Counted from the stretch's first letter, positions 15,662-24,933 are shown. The stretch: DNA of 40,760 nt from Desulfobacter curvatus DSM 3379 (GCF_000373985.1 NZ_KB893080.1:1-40760); one strand, 5' to 3'. The notes: a model not told the origin generated them from the sequence alone. Numbers and translations are program-made.

Positions 15662-16864
15662 ATGAAACCCAAACTGGTTATTCTAACCCTTACCACCTTG
15701 ATCATCGCCCTTGGATTCTATGCTTTTGCCGGCATGGAGGGGCAGATGAAAGACGATTCCATTGAACAAGAGAAGTCAAAAGACAGGATGGACGATATAA
15801 AAACCGAAATTGCCACCTTTGCCGGAGGCTGTTTCTGGTGCACGGAGGCGGACTTTGAAAAGGTCAAGGGCGTCCAAAAGGTGATTTCAGGATACACCGG
15901 CGGTCATAAAGCCTCTCCATCATATAAAGAGGTTTCCATGGGCGGCACAGGCCATACCGAGGCCATTCAGGTCTATTTCGACCCGGAGGTTGTGACCTAT
16001 AAAGCGCTTCTGGATTATTTCTGGCGCCATATCGATCCCACGGATGCCGGCGGTCAGTTTGTGGACCGGGGAAACCAGTACCGATCTGAAATTTTTTATC
16101 ACACCGACAGGCAAAAAATGGAGGCCACAGCTTCCAAAAAAGCCCTGGAAGCCGCCAAGGTTTTTAACCACCCTGTTGTTACCCGAATTTCGAAGTTTGA
16201 AATTTTCTATCCTGCCGAGGCGTACCATCAGGACTACTATAAAAAAAGCCCTCTTCGCTACAAGTACTACCGGTGGAATTCCGGTCGGGACCAGTTCCTC
16301 GAAGAGACTTGGAAAAACAAACACATGAAAAAAGATGGGATGAAACCGGTCCCCATGGATAAGGAGACGGATAAAAAAATGGATAAGAAGATGGACACCA
16401 TAGAAAGCATGAAAGAGGACAAAATTTCCGTGTGGACTCGGCCCGCAGATGCCGACATCAAAAAAATGCTGACCCCCATGCAGTATAAAATTACCCAGCA
16501 TGAAGGCACAGAGCCCCCCTTCCGGAACGAATTCTGGGACAATAAAAAAGAGGGGATTTACGTGGATATCGTATCCGGCGAACCCCTGTTCTCCTCAACG
16601 GACAAGTTCAAGTCAGGAACAGGTTGGCCCAGTTTCACCAGGCCCCTGGAATCTGCGCATATCGTTGAAAAGACAGACAGAAGCTTGTTCATGACCCGCA
16701 CCGAGGTTAGAAGCAAGATTGCCGATTCCCATCTGGGCCATGTGTTTGACGATGGTCCGGCGCCCACGGGCCTTCGGTACTGCATCAATTCCGGGGCCTT
16801 GAAATTCATCCCCAAAGACAAACTGGCCCAGGAGGGATATGGAAAGTACACAAAACTCTTCTAA
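15662..16864 (+). CDS. msrAB: Exported peptide methionine sulfoxide reductase, MsrA-MsrB fusion
   Basis: A 400-residue protein. A hydrophobic N-terminal segment (about 4-23) is a signal peptide or membrane anchor, so it acts outside the cytoplasm. MsrA (about 48-205) has GCFWC with catalytic C57 and neighbouring C60, and the later EAYHQDYY motif. MsrB (about 255-395) has GTGWPSF and the catalytic Cys in RYCINSGAL; the zinc-binding CxxC pairs are missing. The protein contains only three Cys, so regeneration must be through C60 or external thiols. The linker (about 219-252) is rich in Met and Lys. The ATG follows AAAGGAGATCTGCC. A hairpin terminator follows. The two activities together repair both S- and R-methionine sulfoxide in envelope proteins. 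Confidence 0.93.
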   Translation: MKPKLVILTLTTLIIALGFYAFAGMEGQMKDDSIEQEKSKDRMDDIKTEIATFAGGCFWCTEADFEKVKGVQKVISGYTGGHKASPSYKEVSMGGTGHTEAIQVYFDPEVVTYKALLDYFWRHIDPTDAGGQFVDRGNQYRSEIFYHTDRQKMEATASKKALEAAKVFNHPVVTRISKFEIFYPAEAYHQDYYKKSPLRYKYYRWNSGRDQFLEETWKNKHMKKDGMKPVPMDKETDKKMDKKMDTIESMKEDKISVWTRPADADIKKMLTPMQYKITQHEGTEPPFRNEFWDNKKEGIYVDIVSGEPLFSSTDKFKSGTGWPSFTRPLESAHIVEKTDRSLFMTRTEVRSKIADSHLGHVFDDGPAPTGLRYCINSGALKFIPKDKLAQEGYGKYTKLF

Positions 16865-16905
16865 CCTGGATCATTAGAAAGTCTTGCTATTCTAAGACAT
16901 TACAA

Positions 16906-16934
16906 AGCCCGGCAGCCAACATGGCTGCCGGGCT
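16906..16934 (+). terminator. Hairpin terminator after the MsrA-MsrB gene
   Basis: A perfect 12-base stem, AGCCCGGCAGCC (16906-16917) with its complement at 16923-16934, around a 5-base loop. The T-tract after it is weak (CAATTT), but the GC-rich stem 42 bases after the stop codon is a good intrinsic terminator. Confidence 0.8.
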
Positions 16935-17026
16935 CAATTTCAGATGCAAATATAAACATATGATATTTGAACACGGACAATTATTCATACTCCTGGCTTT
17001 GACTGAGGGCTAACCGGCATTATATG

Positions 17027-17055
17027 TTGACAATAAATCATGAAGCGTGATTATG
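17027..17055 (+). promoter_or_regulatory. Candidate sigma-70 promoter for the TrmJ-like gene
   Basis: TTGACA at 17027-17032, a 17-base spacer and ATTATG at 17050-17055, about 105 bases before the chosen start. The -35 is perfect, the -10 is poor, so this is a moderate call. Confidence 0.4.
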
Positions 17056-17160
17056 TTTCACCACGCATATTGTGCTGTAACGCTTGCGGCAACCCGATCG
17101 TGGTAATATTGCGCAGTGCCCGGAACGGTTTTGGATGTAAAGGGAAAAAAGGAGAAAAGT

Positions 17161-17985
17161 GTGTCCCAGAAGGTGTGTATGGAAAACGTCGCCGTTGTGC
17201 TTCATGATACCCGGATTCCGGAAAATATTGGCGCTGCTGCAAGGGCTGCGGCAAACATGGGGGTAAGGCAGCTAATTTTGTCTGCCCCCAGGACTTTAGA
17301 CATGGAACGTGTGCTGAAAGTGGCGACCCATTCAGCTGCCGGACTGGTGGAGAACATGACGGTCTGCAACACGCTTTCCGAGGCCCTCGGGGCCTTCAAC
17401 TGGATTGTCGGAACCACTGCACGGCTTGGCGGTACACGCCGGGTGAATTCTTCACCGGCTGATCTTGCCTTAGAGCTGATTCCCATTTCATTAGAGAACC
17501 GGGTGGCCGTTCTTTTTGGACCCGAGGACCGGGGGCTGACCAATGAAGATTTGCAGCTATGCCATGACCTTGTGAATATCCCCACAGCCGGCTTTTCTTC
17601 CCTGAATCTGGCCCAGGCAGTCATGGTCATGTGCTATGAACTGTTCAAGGCGCGCACCCGGGCGCCTGAATTTCATGTCCCAAAGCTTGCCTGCCGGTAT
17701 GAGCTGGAGAACATGTATGAAGAACTCAAAGATACCTTTGCCCGTATCCATTACGTCAATCATGAAAACCCGGAACACCGGCTGGACAAGGCCCGCAGTT
17801 TTTTAAGCCGCTACCGGCTCAGATCCCGGGAGGTCAGTATCATCCGGGGGCTGTGCCGGCAGGTGGCGCGGTATGGCCGCAAGAGTTACCAAGATGGCGT
17901 CGCTGCAGGTGCTGCCGGAGGACCGAAGATCCAAGAGACCTTGAGCCTGATGGATTTGCCGGACCGTAGAGACGTATCAAAATAA
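17161..17985 (+). CDS. TrmJ/SpoU-family tRNA/rRNA 2'-O-methyltransferase
   Basis: A 274-residue SPOUT methylase. Motif 1 is at the start (VLHDTRIPENIGAAARAAANMG), motif 2 is VLFGPEDRGLTNEDL and motif 3 is IPTAGFSSLNLAQAVMVMCYEL, which make the SAM-binding trefoil knot. The group includes TrmJ, which methylates tRNA position 32; the C-terminal extension with ENMYEELKDTF is TrmJ-like. I selected the GTG at 17161 (GGAG six bases upstream); the ATG at 17179 is also possible, and an upstream GTG at 17116 lacks a site. It is alone on the plus strand with its 3' end abutting the Kazal-domain gene. Exact target not determined by sequence. Confidence 0.88.
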   Translation: MSQKVCMENVAVVLHDTRIPENIGAAARAAANMGVRQLILSAPRTLDMERVLKVATHSAAGLVENMTVCNTLSEALGAFNWIVGTTARLGGTRRVNSSPADLALELIPISLENRVAVLFGPEDRGLTNEDLQLCHDLVNIPTAGFSSLNLAQAVMVMCYELFKARTRAPEFHVPKLACRYELENMYEELKDTFARIHYVNHENPEHRLDKARSFLSRYRLRSREVSIIRGLCRQVARYGRKSYQDGVAAGAAGGPKIQETLSLMDLPDRRDVSK

Positions 17986-17987
17986 GG

Positions 17988-18266
17988 TTACTTACTGCAG
18001 GGCCCATGGGTGAAACCAACTACGTTTTTATTACTGCAGGCCGTACAGGGATTGCTGAATGTTTTGACGGTGCCGTCGGAAAAATGGCCGCACACAGGCC
18101 GGTACTCCTTGGTGCATATGTCGTGCCGGGGCTCTTTGCAAACAACCATGTTTTCATTTGGCCCTGACTGTTTCTTCTGGGCCGCATCCACGCATCCTGA
18201 ACTTATGGAAACAATTACGAATGCAAATATGAACAGTGTAAGCGTGATATTGAATCGTCTTTTCAT
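17988..18266 (-). CDS. Secreted or lipid-anchored Kazal-like small protein
   Basis: A 92-residue protein starting at the ATG after AAAGGAACAAATC. The signal sequence ends ...VIVSISSGCVDAAQ; SSGC could be a lipobox, or AxA-type cleavage follows. The mature part carries a Kazal-like Cys pattern: C in VVCKEPRHDIC, then CTKEYRPVCG, NPCTAC and a final GPC. The order of six Cys with a Tyr before VCG is typical of Kazal serine-protease inhibitors. It lies 13 bases after the UPF0280 gene and is probably co-transcribed with it. Kazal domains are less common in bacteria than in animals; the protease targeted, if any, is unknown. Confidence 0.75.
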   Translation of the reverse strand: MKRRFNITLTLFIFAFVIVSISSGCVDAAQKKQSGPNENMVVCKEPRHDICTKEYRPVCGHFSDGTVKTFSNPCTACSNKNVVGFTHGPCSK

Positions 18267-18279
18267 GATTTGTTCCTTT

Positions 18280-19041
18280 TCATAGTTTGACCAGTTCCAG
18301 AGCGCCCCACAAGCCGATCTGTTTACCTGAAATAATGACAATGCCCTGGACCCCGGCCATGCGTCGTCCGGCGGCAATGGCCTTTTCAATGTCTTTGGGC
18401 TTTTGGATCTGATTGCCAAGGGCTGTGGCCGCAGCATCGGCCAGGGCACAGCAATCGGCCAGCACGGATACGGCATCCGCCTTGCCGAAACTTTTGGAAT
18501 GCCCCACGGTGCCCGAGGAGGTGCACATGGCAAAAGAAGCAGGGCGCCGGGCTACTTTAATACCGGTTTTCATGCTCAAGGGTGATGATCCGGCATAAAT
18601 GGTGAATATGGTCTGGGTATTTGATTTTATAAAAATATCGCCGCCATTTTCCACCAGGACATTTGAAGACCATTGAAGCAGATCCCTTCCCACACTCTGG
18701 GCCACTGCGCCTGCTACGGCTGCCATGGGTCCGACACCGGCTGTTTTTGCCGCCAGGGACATTTCGGAAATGATTTTAGGCGCGATCCCCGGATCAGGCA
18801 ACGGCGTGAGACTGTCGGCAAATCCTGGAAAGCGGGCGATATGATTTTCAATGTACTGGCGGTGGGTCAGAATGGACCGCACAGCTTGTTCACTGAGATC
18901 CGAATCGGCCTGGATATTAAGATTGGTCTCCTTTACGGTCACATTAAAGGCGACCAATCCCTGTTTTTGGTGGCAAACACGATATATTTTGCGGTTATCA
19001 AACATTGGCATTACATGTATTTCGGCTTTATATCCAGTCAA
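18280..19041 (-). CDS. UPF0280 (ApbE-related) family protein
   Basis: About 253 residues. The stretches GPMAAVAGAVAQSVGRDLL, LVENGGDIFIKS and FAMCTSSGTVGHS are hallmarks of UPF0280, which shares the fold of ApbE flavin transferases; VLADCCALADAAATAL follows. The biochemical activity of the family is not established to my knowledge. The longest start is a TTG overlapping the dGTPase gene by 14 bases and without a ribosome site; ATG codons 10 and 12 residues in are alternatives. Between a dGTPase-like gene and a Kazal-domain gene on the same strand, probably in one transcript from the Mrp gene onward. Confidence 0.8.
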   Translation of the reverse strand: MTGYKAEIHVMPMFDNRKIYRVCHQKQGLVAFNVTVKETNLNIQADSDLSEQAVRSILTHRQYIENHIARFPGFADSLTPLPDPGIAPKIISEMSLAAKTAGVGPMAAVAGAVAQSVGRDLLQWSSNVLVENGGDIFIKSNTQTIFTIYAGSSPLSMKTGIKVARRPASFAMCTSSGTVGHSKSFGKADAVSVLADCCALADAAATALGNQIQKPKDIEKAIAAGRRMAGVQGIVIISGKQIGLWGALELVKL

Positions 19042-20194
19042 TGGGGGCAGGGCGCAAATGTTCCGGTGCCTGGCGGATAAAATAGGAGTCGGTCATTCCG
19101 GCAATGAAATCCCGGGTAATTTCGGCATGGCTTTGTTTTTCATGATAGGTGTCATCCATGCCGTTGAGAAACTGAAAATAAATAACGGAAGCCCTGTTTT
19201 CTTTGGCCAGGTCGTTCATGTATCTGTCGAACAGACATTTAAAAATATCTTCAACGCTTGTCAGATGTTTTTTTATTAAAGGGTTTTTGTAAATAAATTG
19301 GTAATTGAACTGCTTTAATTCTTTCATGGCATCAGCCACCCCAGGGGAGAATCCGATGAAATCCCGGTCTAAGCTTGTGTTGATCAGATCCGTAACCAGG
19401 TTAAAGACAATGGTGCCCTGGGTGGCCCCTAAACATTCACTGCATCTGTCGGGGAGCTGGTCCCGGGTCACAATCCCCAGGCGGACAGCGTCCTCAAAAT
19501 CCCTTCCGATATAGGATACGGTGTCTGCGATGCGGACCACGCACCCTTCCATGGTCATGGGCAGCACATCTTCCATGGTACCGGCCCGGATCTGACTGAC
19601 AATTGTATCCAGGTCTGCAAATTTTCTTGGCGGTGCCGGAGTAAGTGCCCGGGCATGGGCTTCTCCGTTGTGGCAGACAATAGCGTCCAGGGTTTGAAGG
19701 GTCAGGTTCCAGCCTTTGCCGTTCCTTTCAATGACATCTAAAAACTGCATACTTTGAAGGTTGTGAAGGAAGCGTCCGGCCCCTGCGGATTCGGTAAGGC
19801 GGGATAAAAACTGTTCGCCGTCATGGCCAAAGGGGGTATGCCCGATATCGTGGCCCATGGCTGCCGCTTCAATAAGATCGGTGTTCAGTCCAAGATACCG
19901 GCCAATGGTTCTTGCTACCCGGGAAACCATCTGTACATGCAGTACCCGGTGGGTGAGATGATCATTGTTGATCAGAGAAAAAACTTGGGTTTTATCACTG
20001 TAACGGGTGTAGGCCAGAGAGTTGAGAATGCGGTCTGCATCCGCAGAAAAAGCAAGGCGGTATTCGGTGTCGGATTTGCTTTCCAAATACCGCCGGACAG
20101 CATTTTTGGAAAAACAGGCCCGGGCGCCAAGGATTTTGGTTTCCCTTTGTTCAAGGCGGGCTTTCAATGCCCGGGGTGTTTTTGCCGGATTCAA
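19028..20194 (-). CDS. dGTPase-like HD-domain triphosphohydrolase
   Basis: A 388-residue protein of the dGTP triphosphohydrolase family. HD metal ligands are in HRVLHVQMVSRVARTIG (first His) and AAAMGHDIGHTPFGHDG (His-Asp pair and following His), with the later Asp in VVRIADTVSYIGRDFED. The N-terminal AFSADADRILNSLAYTRYSDKTQVF is typical. It hydrolyses a dNTP to nucleoside and triphosphate. The start is a TTG at 20192-20194 four bases after the Mrp stop, with GAAGG about 8 bases upstream; no ATG fits as well. Members of this shorter class are often annotated as dNTP triphosphohydrolases without known allosteric rules. Confidence 0.87.
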   Translation of the reverse strand: MNPAKTPRALKARLEQRETKILGARACFSKNAVRRYLESKSDTEYRLAFSADADRILNSLAYTRYSDKTQVFSLINNDHLTHRVLHVQMVSRVARTIGRYLGLNTDLIEAAAMGHDIGHTPFGHDGEQFLSRLTESAGAGRFLHNLQSMQFLDVIERNGKGWNLTLQTLDAIVCHNGEAHARALTPAPPRKFADLDTIVSQIRAGTMEDVLPMTMEGCVVRIADTVSYIGRDFEDAVRLGIVTRDQLPDRCSECLGATQGTIVFNLVTDLINTSLDRDFIGFSPGVADAMKELKQFNYQFIYKNPLIKKHLTSVEDIFKCLFDRYMNDLAKENRASVIYFQFLNGMDDTYHEKQSHAEITRDFIAGMTDSYFIRQAPEHLRPAPIDWI

Positions 20195-20198
20195 TTAA

Positions 20199-21077
20199 TC
20201 AGCCTTCAAATTGTTTGAGGATATTTTCCACTACCTTTTCAAATGCGTTTTTAAAAGGACCGTCTGCCTCATACGTCATTACAGGCACACCTTCATCGCC
20301 GGATTCTACGACGCGGGTGTCAAAGGGGATGGAACCCAGGAAATTTAAGCCTTGTGCCTTGGCGGTTTTTTCTCCGCCGCCGCTTTTAAAAAGATCAATA
20401 TGCTTGTTGCAGTGGGGACAGGTAAATCCGGCCATGTTTTCAAGGATGCCAAGCGTTTCCATTTTTACAGTTTTACAAAATGAAATGGATTTGCGGATGT
20501 CCGCAAGGGCAACTTCCTGGGGCGTGGTCACGATGATGCCCCTGGCATCCGGAATGGTCTGTACAACAGTGAGGGGTTCATCGCCGGTACCCGGAGGCGC
20601 GTCGATGACCAGGTAATCCAGATCTCCCCAGGCAACGGAACCCACAAACTGCTTGATAATGCCGGTTTTGGCAGGGCCTCTCCATATAACGGCCTGGTCC
20701 TTGTCCTGCATTAACGCCTGGACACTGACCACCGAGAGATTTTTGTTGATCTGTTTGGGCAACAGCTGCTTGGTGTCGGGTGAAATATCCAAAAGCTCCG
20801 TCATATTGAACATCTGGGCAATGGAAGGTCCATGGACATCCACATCCATCAACCCGGTTTTATATCCTTTTTTGGAAAGGGTGATTGCAAGGTTTGCAGA
20901 TACGGAGCTTTTGCCCACACCGCCTTTGCCGGACAGAACAAATATTTTGTTTTTAATTCTGGCCAAATTATCCTTGATCATTGCTTCCATTTCCATCTGC
21001 TGTTTTGCAGCGTCATTCTGGGGATTATGGGAACAACTGCTTGCTTTTTTAGCCTCATCAACATTTTTGTGAATCAT
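20199..21077 (-). CDS. Mrp/NBP35-type iron-sulfur carrier ATPase
   Basis: A 292-residue P-loop ATPase. The deviant Walker A GKGGVGKSS (about 50-58), GLMDVDVHGPS, the DAPPGTGDEPLT loop and a C-terminal CPHC (Fe-S binding between protomers) identify Mrp/ApbC. An N-terminal tail of about 40 residues carries a Cys (SSCSHN) as in Nbp35-like members. It delivers [4Fe-4S] clusters to apoproteins. The AAGGAG site is 13 bases from the ATG, longer than ideal. Followed after 4 bases by the dGTPase-like gene. Confidence 0.9.
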   Translation of the reverse strand: MIHKNVDEAKKASSCSHNPQNDAAKQQMEMEAMIKDNLARIKNKIFVLSGKGGVGKSSVSANLAITLSKKGYKTGLMDVDVHGPSIAQMFNMTELLDISPDTKQLLPKQINKNLSVVSVQALMQDKDQAVIWRGPAKTGIIKQFVGSVAWGDLDYLVIDAPPGTGDEPLTVVQTIPDARGIIVTTPQEVALADIRKSISFCKTVKMETLGILENMAGFTCPHCNKHIDLFKSGGGEKTAKAQGLNFLGSIPFDTRVVESGDEGVPVMTYEADGPFKNAFEKVVENILKQFEG

Positions 21078-21139
21078 GATTTATATTTATCTCCTTATGA
21101 GGTTTGGTAATAATAACACCGACTAAATTATGTTCATTT

Positions 21140-21943
21140 TCATGATCCTGTCAACCTGAATACGGATTCTTTTACAGGAATATTGGGCAAAAGATTTTTC
21201 AAGGAGATCGCCATGACCCTTTGCTCCCCGTCTTTTATGATAATACGCCCGGGAAGAATGAAATTATCGTGTTTGAAAAATTGGGAATACCATATTCCAA
21301 AAATGACATTCATTTTTTTGTCCAGCACCCGATACCTGGTGGTAATTTTATCTTCGTTGGTTAACCATTCCTGAATTTCTGAAGAAAATGATTGTGTGGC
21401 AAAGACAGTATCCGGCTTTTCAGGAAGAATCCAGGCTCTGTCAAAGGGACGTTCCGGCACCTTGCCAAGAAGAAGGCTGACCAGTTCAGATAACCGCAGC
21501 GGGATTTTGATATAAGGGTTTAGATCCGGATCTGTAGATACGGCTGAGTGGGGATCGTGAGCGCCGGTATGGGAAACAAATGTAACCCATTGGCCGGTGG
21601 AGGCAATGGTTTCAACAGGATGACCTAACATGAGCAGGGTCATGCGCAGGCGATTGGGTGATTGGGCAACCCATGCGATTTTATACGTTTCCTTGTGAAA
21701 GCCCCGGCTCAGGGTCAGTTCGCCTGTGCCTTTGGATGTGATAATCTGTGCATTGAACGCCTGTACGCGGTTTATGATATCTTCGGCATGGGGGTCTGTC
21801 TGCTTCCCGAATTGATGTTCAAGCAGGGCACAGCCCGGTCCTGTCAGCATGACAGTGAAAAGGAATACGGCCATTGTAACAAAGCTTGAACCCCAAAGAC
21901 AGCGGTGTTTCCTATGCCGGGAGTATATATCAACTCTTGTCAT
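21140..21943 (-). CDS. Outer-membrane lipoprotein of LolB-like fold (DUF4292-like)
   Basis: A 267-residue protein with a basic N-terminus, a hydrophobic segment and a Cys after it (MLTGPGCALLEHQFG); the lipobox is not canonical. The mature sequence resembles LolA/LolB-fold proteins: FNAQIITSKGTGELTLSR, KIAWVAQSPNRLRMTLLMLG, and a C-terminal PGRIIIKDGEQRVMAISLK. The start overlaps the TPR gene stop by 4 bases (ATGA), so it is coupled to the TPR lipoprotein. Such pairs probably assist lipoprotein sorting or outer-membrane assembly, but no direct function can be read. Confidence 0.75.
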   Translation of the reverse strand: MTRVDIYSRHRKHRCLWGSSFVTMAVFLFTVMLTGPGCALLEHQFGKQTDPHAEDIINRVQAFNAQIITSKGTGELTLSRGFHKETYKIAWVAQSPNRLRMTLLMLGHPVETIASTGQWVTFVSHTGAHDPHSAVSTDPDLNPYIKIPLRLSELVSLLLGKVPERPFDRAWILPEKPDTVFATQSFSSEIQEWLTNEDKITTRYRVLDKKMNVIFGIWYSQFFKHDNFILPGRIIIKDGEQRVMAISLKNLLPNIPVKESVFRLTGS

Positions 21944-23700
21944 TGCACGGGATTTTTTAAACTTTCAAGTTTTTCCTTGATGTCCCGGATTTCTTTTTCC
22001 TGATCCGGCCTGGCATTATCAAGGGCTTTTTTATACATGGCAACTGCTTTTTTCTGCTGTCCGGTTTTAAGGTAGGCCTCTGCCAGATGGGCGGCGATAA
22101 CGGTTTCATAATCAGATAGCTCAACGGCTTTTTCAAGGTAGAAAACAGCCTTGTCATAGGCTTGTTTTTTAAAATAAACCCATCCCAGGCTGTCTGTGAT
22201 ATAACCGTCTTCAGGCCGGATCTTCAGGGCCCGCTGTAGCAGTTCCAGGGCTTGGTCAAGATGAATGCCCATTTCCGCATAGGTATATCCCAGGTAATTA
22301 AGGGCTGATGCATGTTTGGGATCCAGTCTGATAATGGTTTTCATGGTTTCAATGCTTTTCTGACGTTCTCCTGCCGTATCCAGGACCGCACCAAGTTTGA
22401 ACAGCAACGCCGTATTTTTGGGGGCCTCTTTTAATGCCCGCTGCAACATGGTAACGGCAATGTCGTGACGGTTGTTCTCCTGGTAAAATGAAGCCAGGTA
22501 AGAGGTGATGTCAATGTCTGCCGGGCTTTGCCTGTGGTGTTGTTCCAGAAATCGAACGGCCTCTTCCATACGGTTCATGTCTTTATATAGAAACGCAATA
22601 CTTAGAATTGTTTTTTTATACTGTGGGTGATCGGGCGTGACTTTAAGATAATACTCTATGGCCTTGTCCGGTCTTTTTAGTCCTTCATACGTCATTCCCA
22701 GAAAAAAATTGATATTGGCATTTCCGGGAAGTGCTTTTCTGACTTGGGACAATACTGTTGCCGCGTCCTGGTATCGATGCTCGGGTATCAGGTTCTGGGC
22801 AATATTTACCACCAGATCTGGGTTCTTTTGAATTTCCCGGCCAAGTGCAGCAAACATCTCATCAGCGTTTTCATAATCCTTGGTGTCATAATAGAACAGG
22901 CCAAGTTCTATCAGGGCCCTTTCATCTCCGGAGTCAAAATCAAGAATATCTTTGAGAACCGTTATAATTTCTGCCTTGTTTTCCTTTTCACCCAGGGCTT
23001 TATACACGTCTACCAGCCGGAACCGGGGTTCTAAAAGATCGGGTTCCAGTTCAAGGGTTTTAAGGTATGAATCCCTGGCCGCTGCAGGCTGGTTATTAAT
23101 CCTTTGGGTCTCTCCCAGGTAGAAATAGGCAACATAATAGTCGGGAAATATGCTTGCCATACGGGAAAACAGATTCATGGCTTTAAGGGTCATACCCTCA
23201 TCCATATATATTTTGCCCAGCCGTAAAAAAGTCTCTTTATCTTCGGGGGCCAACTGCAGTATCCGTTCCAGCAGATTGGCCATGTCCTTTTCATCACCTT
23301 TTTTCAACCGGGCAAGCAGGATCAGATTTTCCACATCATCCGGATATTTTTTTGCCAGATTTTGGGCAAGTTCCAAGGCCCGGGCTGATTTTTTTTGGTT
23401 CTGCAAAGAGATGATGTATTCGCGCTGCAGAAAACTGGAGTCCGGGTCCTTTATAATGGCTTTTTCCAACGCTTCTTGCGCCTGATCGGCTTCATTTTTA
23501 CTCTCGTGGCGCCGGGCCGCAAGATAGTAGTAGGACGCCTGAAGATCAGTGTCTTTGCTTAAAGTAAGGTCTTGGACGGTCGTCTTTTTGCCGCCGGATT
23601 GTTCCAGGCCGGGAGACTGCGGTCCCCTGATACATCCGGAAACGGAAAAAAAGCTTAAAATTGAAACCAGGGCCAGGGTACACACTGTAAGGTGCTTCAT
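21940..23700 (-). CDS. Tetratricopeptide-repeat lipoprotein
   Basis: A 586-residue protein with a signal peptide and lipobox VSGC (about 20-23), then roughly a dozen TPR units from about residue 50 to 575, visible from repeated A-x-x-x-(Y/L)-x-K-A-L/I patterns. The repeats near the C-terminus, such as ALNYLGYTYAEMGIHLDQAL and YITDSLGWVYFKKQAYDKAV, are strong matches. It would act as a scaffold anchored to a membrane facing the periplasm. It precedes, with ATGA overlap, the LolB-like gene and follows the sigma factor gene by 37 bases. Confidence 0.88.
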   Translation of the reverse strand: MKHLTVCTLALVSILSFFSVSGCIRGPQSPGLEQSGGKKTTVQDLTLSKDTDLQASYYYLAARRHESKNEADQAQEALEKAIIKDPDSSFLQREYIISLQNQKKSARALELAQNLAKKYPDDVENLILLARLKKGDEKDMANLLERILQLAPEDKETFLRLGKIYMDEGMTLKAMNLFSRMASIFPDYYVAYFYLGETQRINNQPAAARDSYLKTLELEPDLLEPRFRLVDVYKALGEKENKAEIITVLKDILDFDSGDERALIELGLFYYDTKDYENADEMFAALGREIQKNPDLVVNIAQNLIPEHRYQDAATVLSQVRKALPGNANINFFLGMTYEGLKRPDKAIEYYLKVTPDHPQYKKTILSIAFLYKDMNRMEEAVRFLEQHHRQSPADIDITSYLASFYQENNRHDIAVTMLQRALKEAPKNTALLFKLGAVLDTAGERQKSIETMKTIIRLDPKHASALNYLGYTYAEMGIHLDQALELLQRALKIRPEDGYITDSLGWVYFKKQAYDKAVFYLEKAVELSDYETVIAAHLAEAYLKTGQQKKAVAMYKKALDNARPDQEKEIRDIKEKLESLKNPVQ

Positions 23701-23737
23701 GAACGGAATGCCTTTTTAAACAATAGGAATACGACCA

Positions 23738-24700
23738 TTACTGGTCATGGTCATACATGTCAAAATCCGGCATATCCTTTTTAAAATATGCTTTCATTTT
23801 TTTTATGATGTTGTTTTCAATTTGCCGTACCCGTTCCCTTGAGATGTTGTAGACTTCACCTATTTCCTGCAGGGTTTGGGGGGAATCGGAAAAAATTCTG
23901 CGGTCAAAAATATCCAGTTCACGTTCGTTTAGGGTCTTTTTAAATTTATCTACCTTGGTGTACAGGATATCTTCAATCTCTTTTTTTGCCAGACGGTCTT
24001 CGGAGGAATCCGAATCGACATTAATAAATTCAATACGCTCGGTATTGGAATCATCTTTTAACGGTTCATCCAGGGAAAGATCCCAGTTGGCCAACCGCTG
24101 ATCCATATCCACCACCTCTTTTTCAGATACGCCCAGACGTTCGGATAACAATTTGGGTTTGGGATCAAAGCCCTGCTCAATGAGCAGCTGTTTTTCTTTT
24201 TTTAATCTGAAAAAGAGCTTGCGTTGCCCCTGAGTGGTCCCAATTTTAACCATGCGCCAGTTGTCCATTATGAATTTGAGGATATATGCCTTGATCCAAA
24301 ACGATGCATAATATGAAAATTTGACATTTTTATAGGGATCAAATTTCTTTACGGCCCGGACAAGACCGATATTGCCCTCCTGGATAAGATCAAGAAGGTT
24401 CTGCATCCAGATGCGTTGGAATTCCAACGCAATTTTCACCACCAGACGCAGGTTGGACGTGGTCATGATATAAGCGGCTTCCTGGTCGTTATCCTCCTGG
24501 ATCCGCCGGCCCAGTTCTATTTCCTGTTCCCGGGTTAACAGTTTATATCGATTGATTTCATTAAGGTAACTTTGAATGGGATCTGATTTGACAAGGGCTT
24601 TAGAGGAACTGACCTTGGTTTTTCCTGCGGGTACCAAAAAGTCCTTCTTGGTCAGCTTTTTGGTAGCTGCGGGATTTTTTTGGTCAACTTTTTTTTCCAT
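23738..24700 (-). CDS. rpoH: RNA polymerase sigma factor, sigma-32 (RpoH) type
   Basis: A 320-residue group-3-like sigma factor. Region 1.2 SDPIQSYLNEINRYKLLTREQ, region 2 with LRLVVKIALEFQ and QEGNIGLVRAVKKFDPYKNVKFSYYASFWIKAYI, an RpoH-box-like QRKLFFRLKKEK, and region 4 ending in a helix-turn-helix LQEIGEVYNISRERVRQIENNII. The RpoH box is what separates this from the housekeeping sigma and RpoS. Expected role: heat-shock or a related envelope response. The N-terminal 40 residues are Lys-rich and extra. Divergent from purC with about 230 bases between. Confidence 0.85.
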   Translation of the reverse strand: MEKKVDQKNPAATKKLTKKDFLVPAGKTKVSSSKALVKSDPIQSYLNEINRYKLLTREQEIELGRRIQEDNDQEAAYIMTTSNLRLVVKIALEFQRIWMQNLLDLIQEGNIGLVRAVKKFDPYKNVKFSYYASFWIKAYILKFIMDNWRMVKIGTTQGQRKLFFRLKKEKQLLIEQGFDPKPKLLSERLGVSEKEVVDMDQRLANWDLSLDEPLKDDSNTERIEFINVDSDSSEDRLAKKEIEDILYTKVDKFKKTLNERELDIFDRRIFSDSPQTLQEIGEVYNISRERVRQIENNIIKKMKAYFKKDMPDFDMYDHDQ

Positions 24701-24933
24701 TTAGGAACCTTTAAATTGAATTAAATTAAACCTTACTATTATCACACTTCACCTGAAAACGATATAGTTGTAGATTACCACTTGGTTATATTAAAATGAG
24801 ATTGCCCTGGCTTGACAGTTCTTGAAAAAAAAGTTTTCAACGTTATTTTATCGGCCTGATAGTAAAATTAACCATTGTGTGATAGATTTATCAACAAAAT
24901 TCTTAAACCAAATTGTAAGGACAGGAGGAACGC

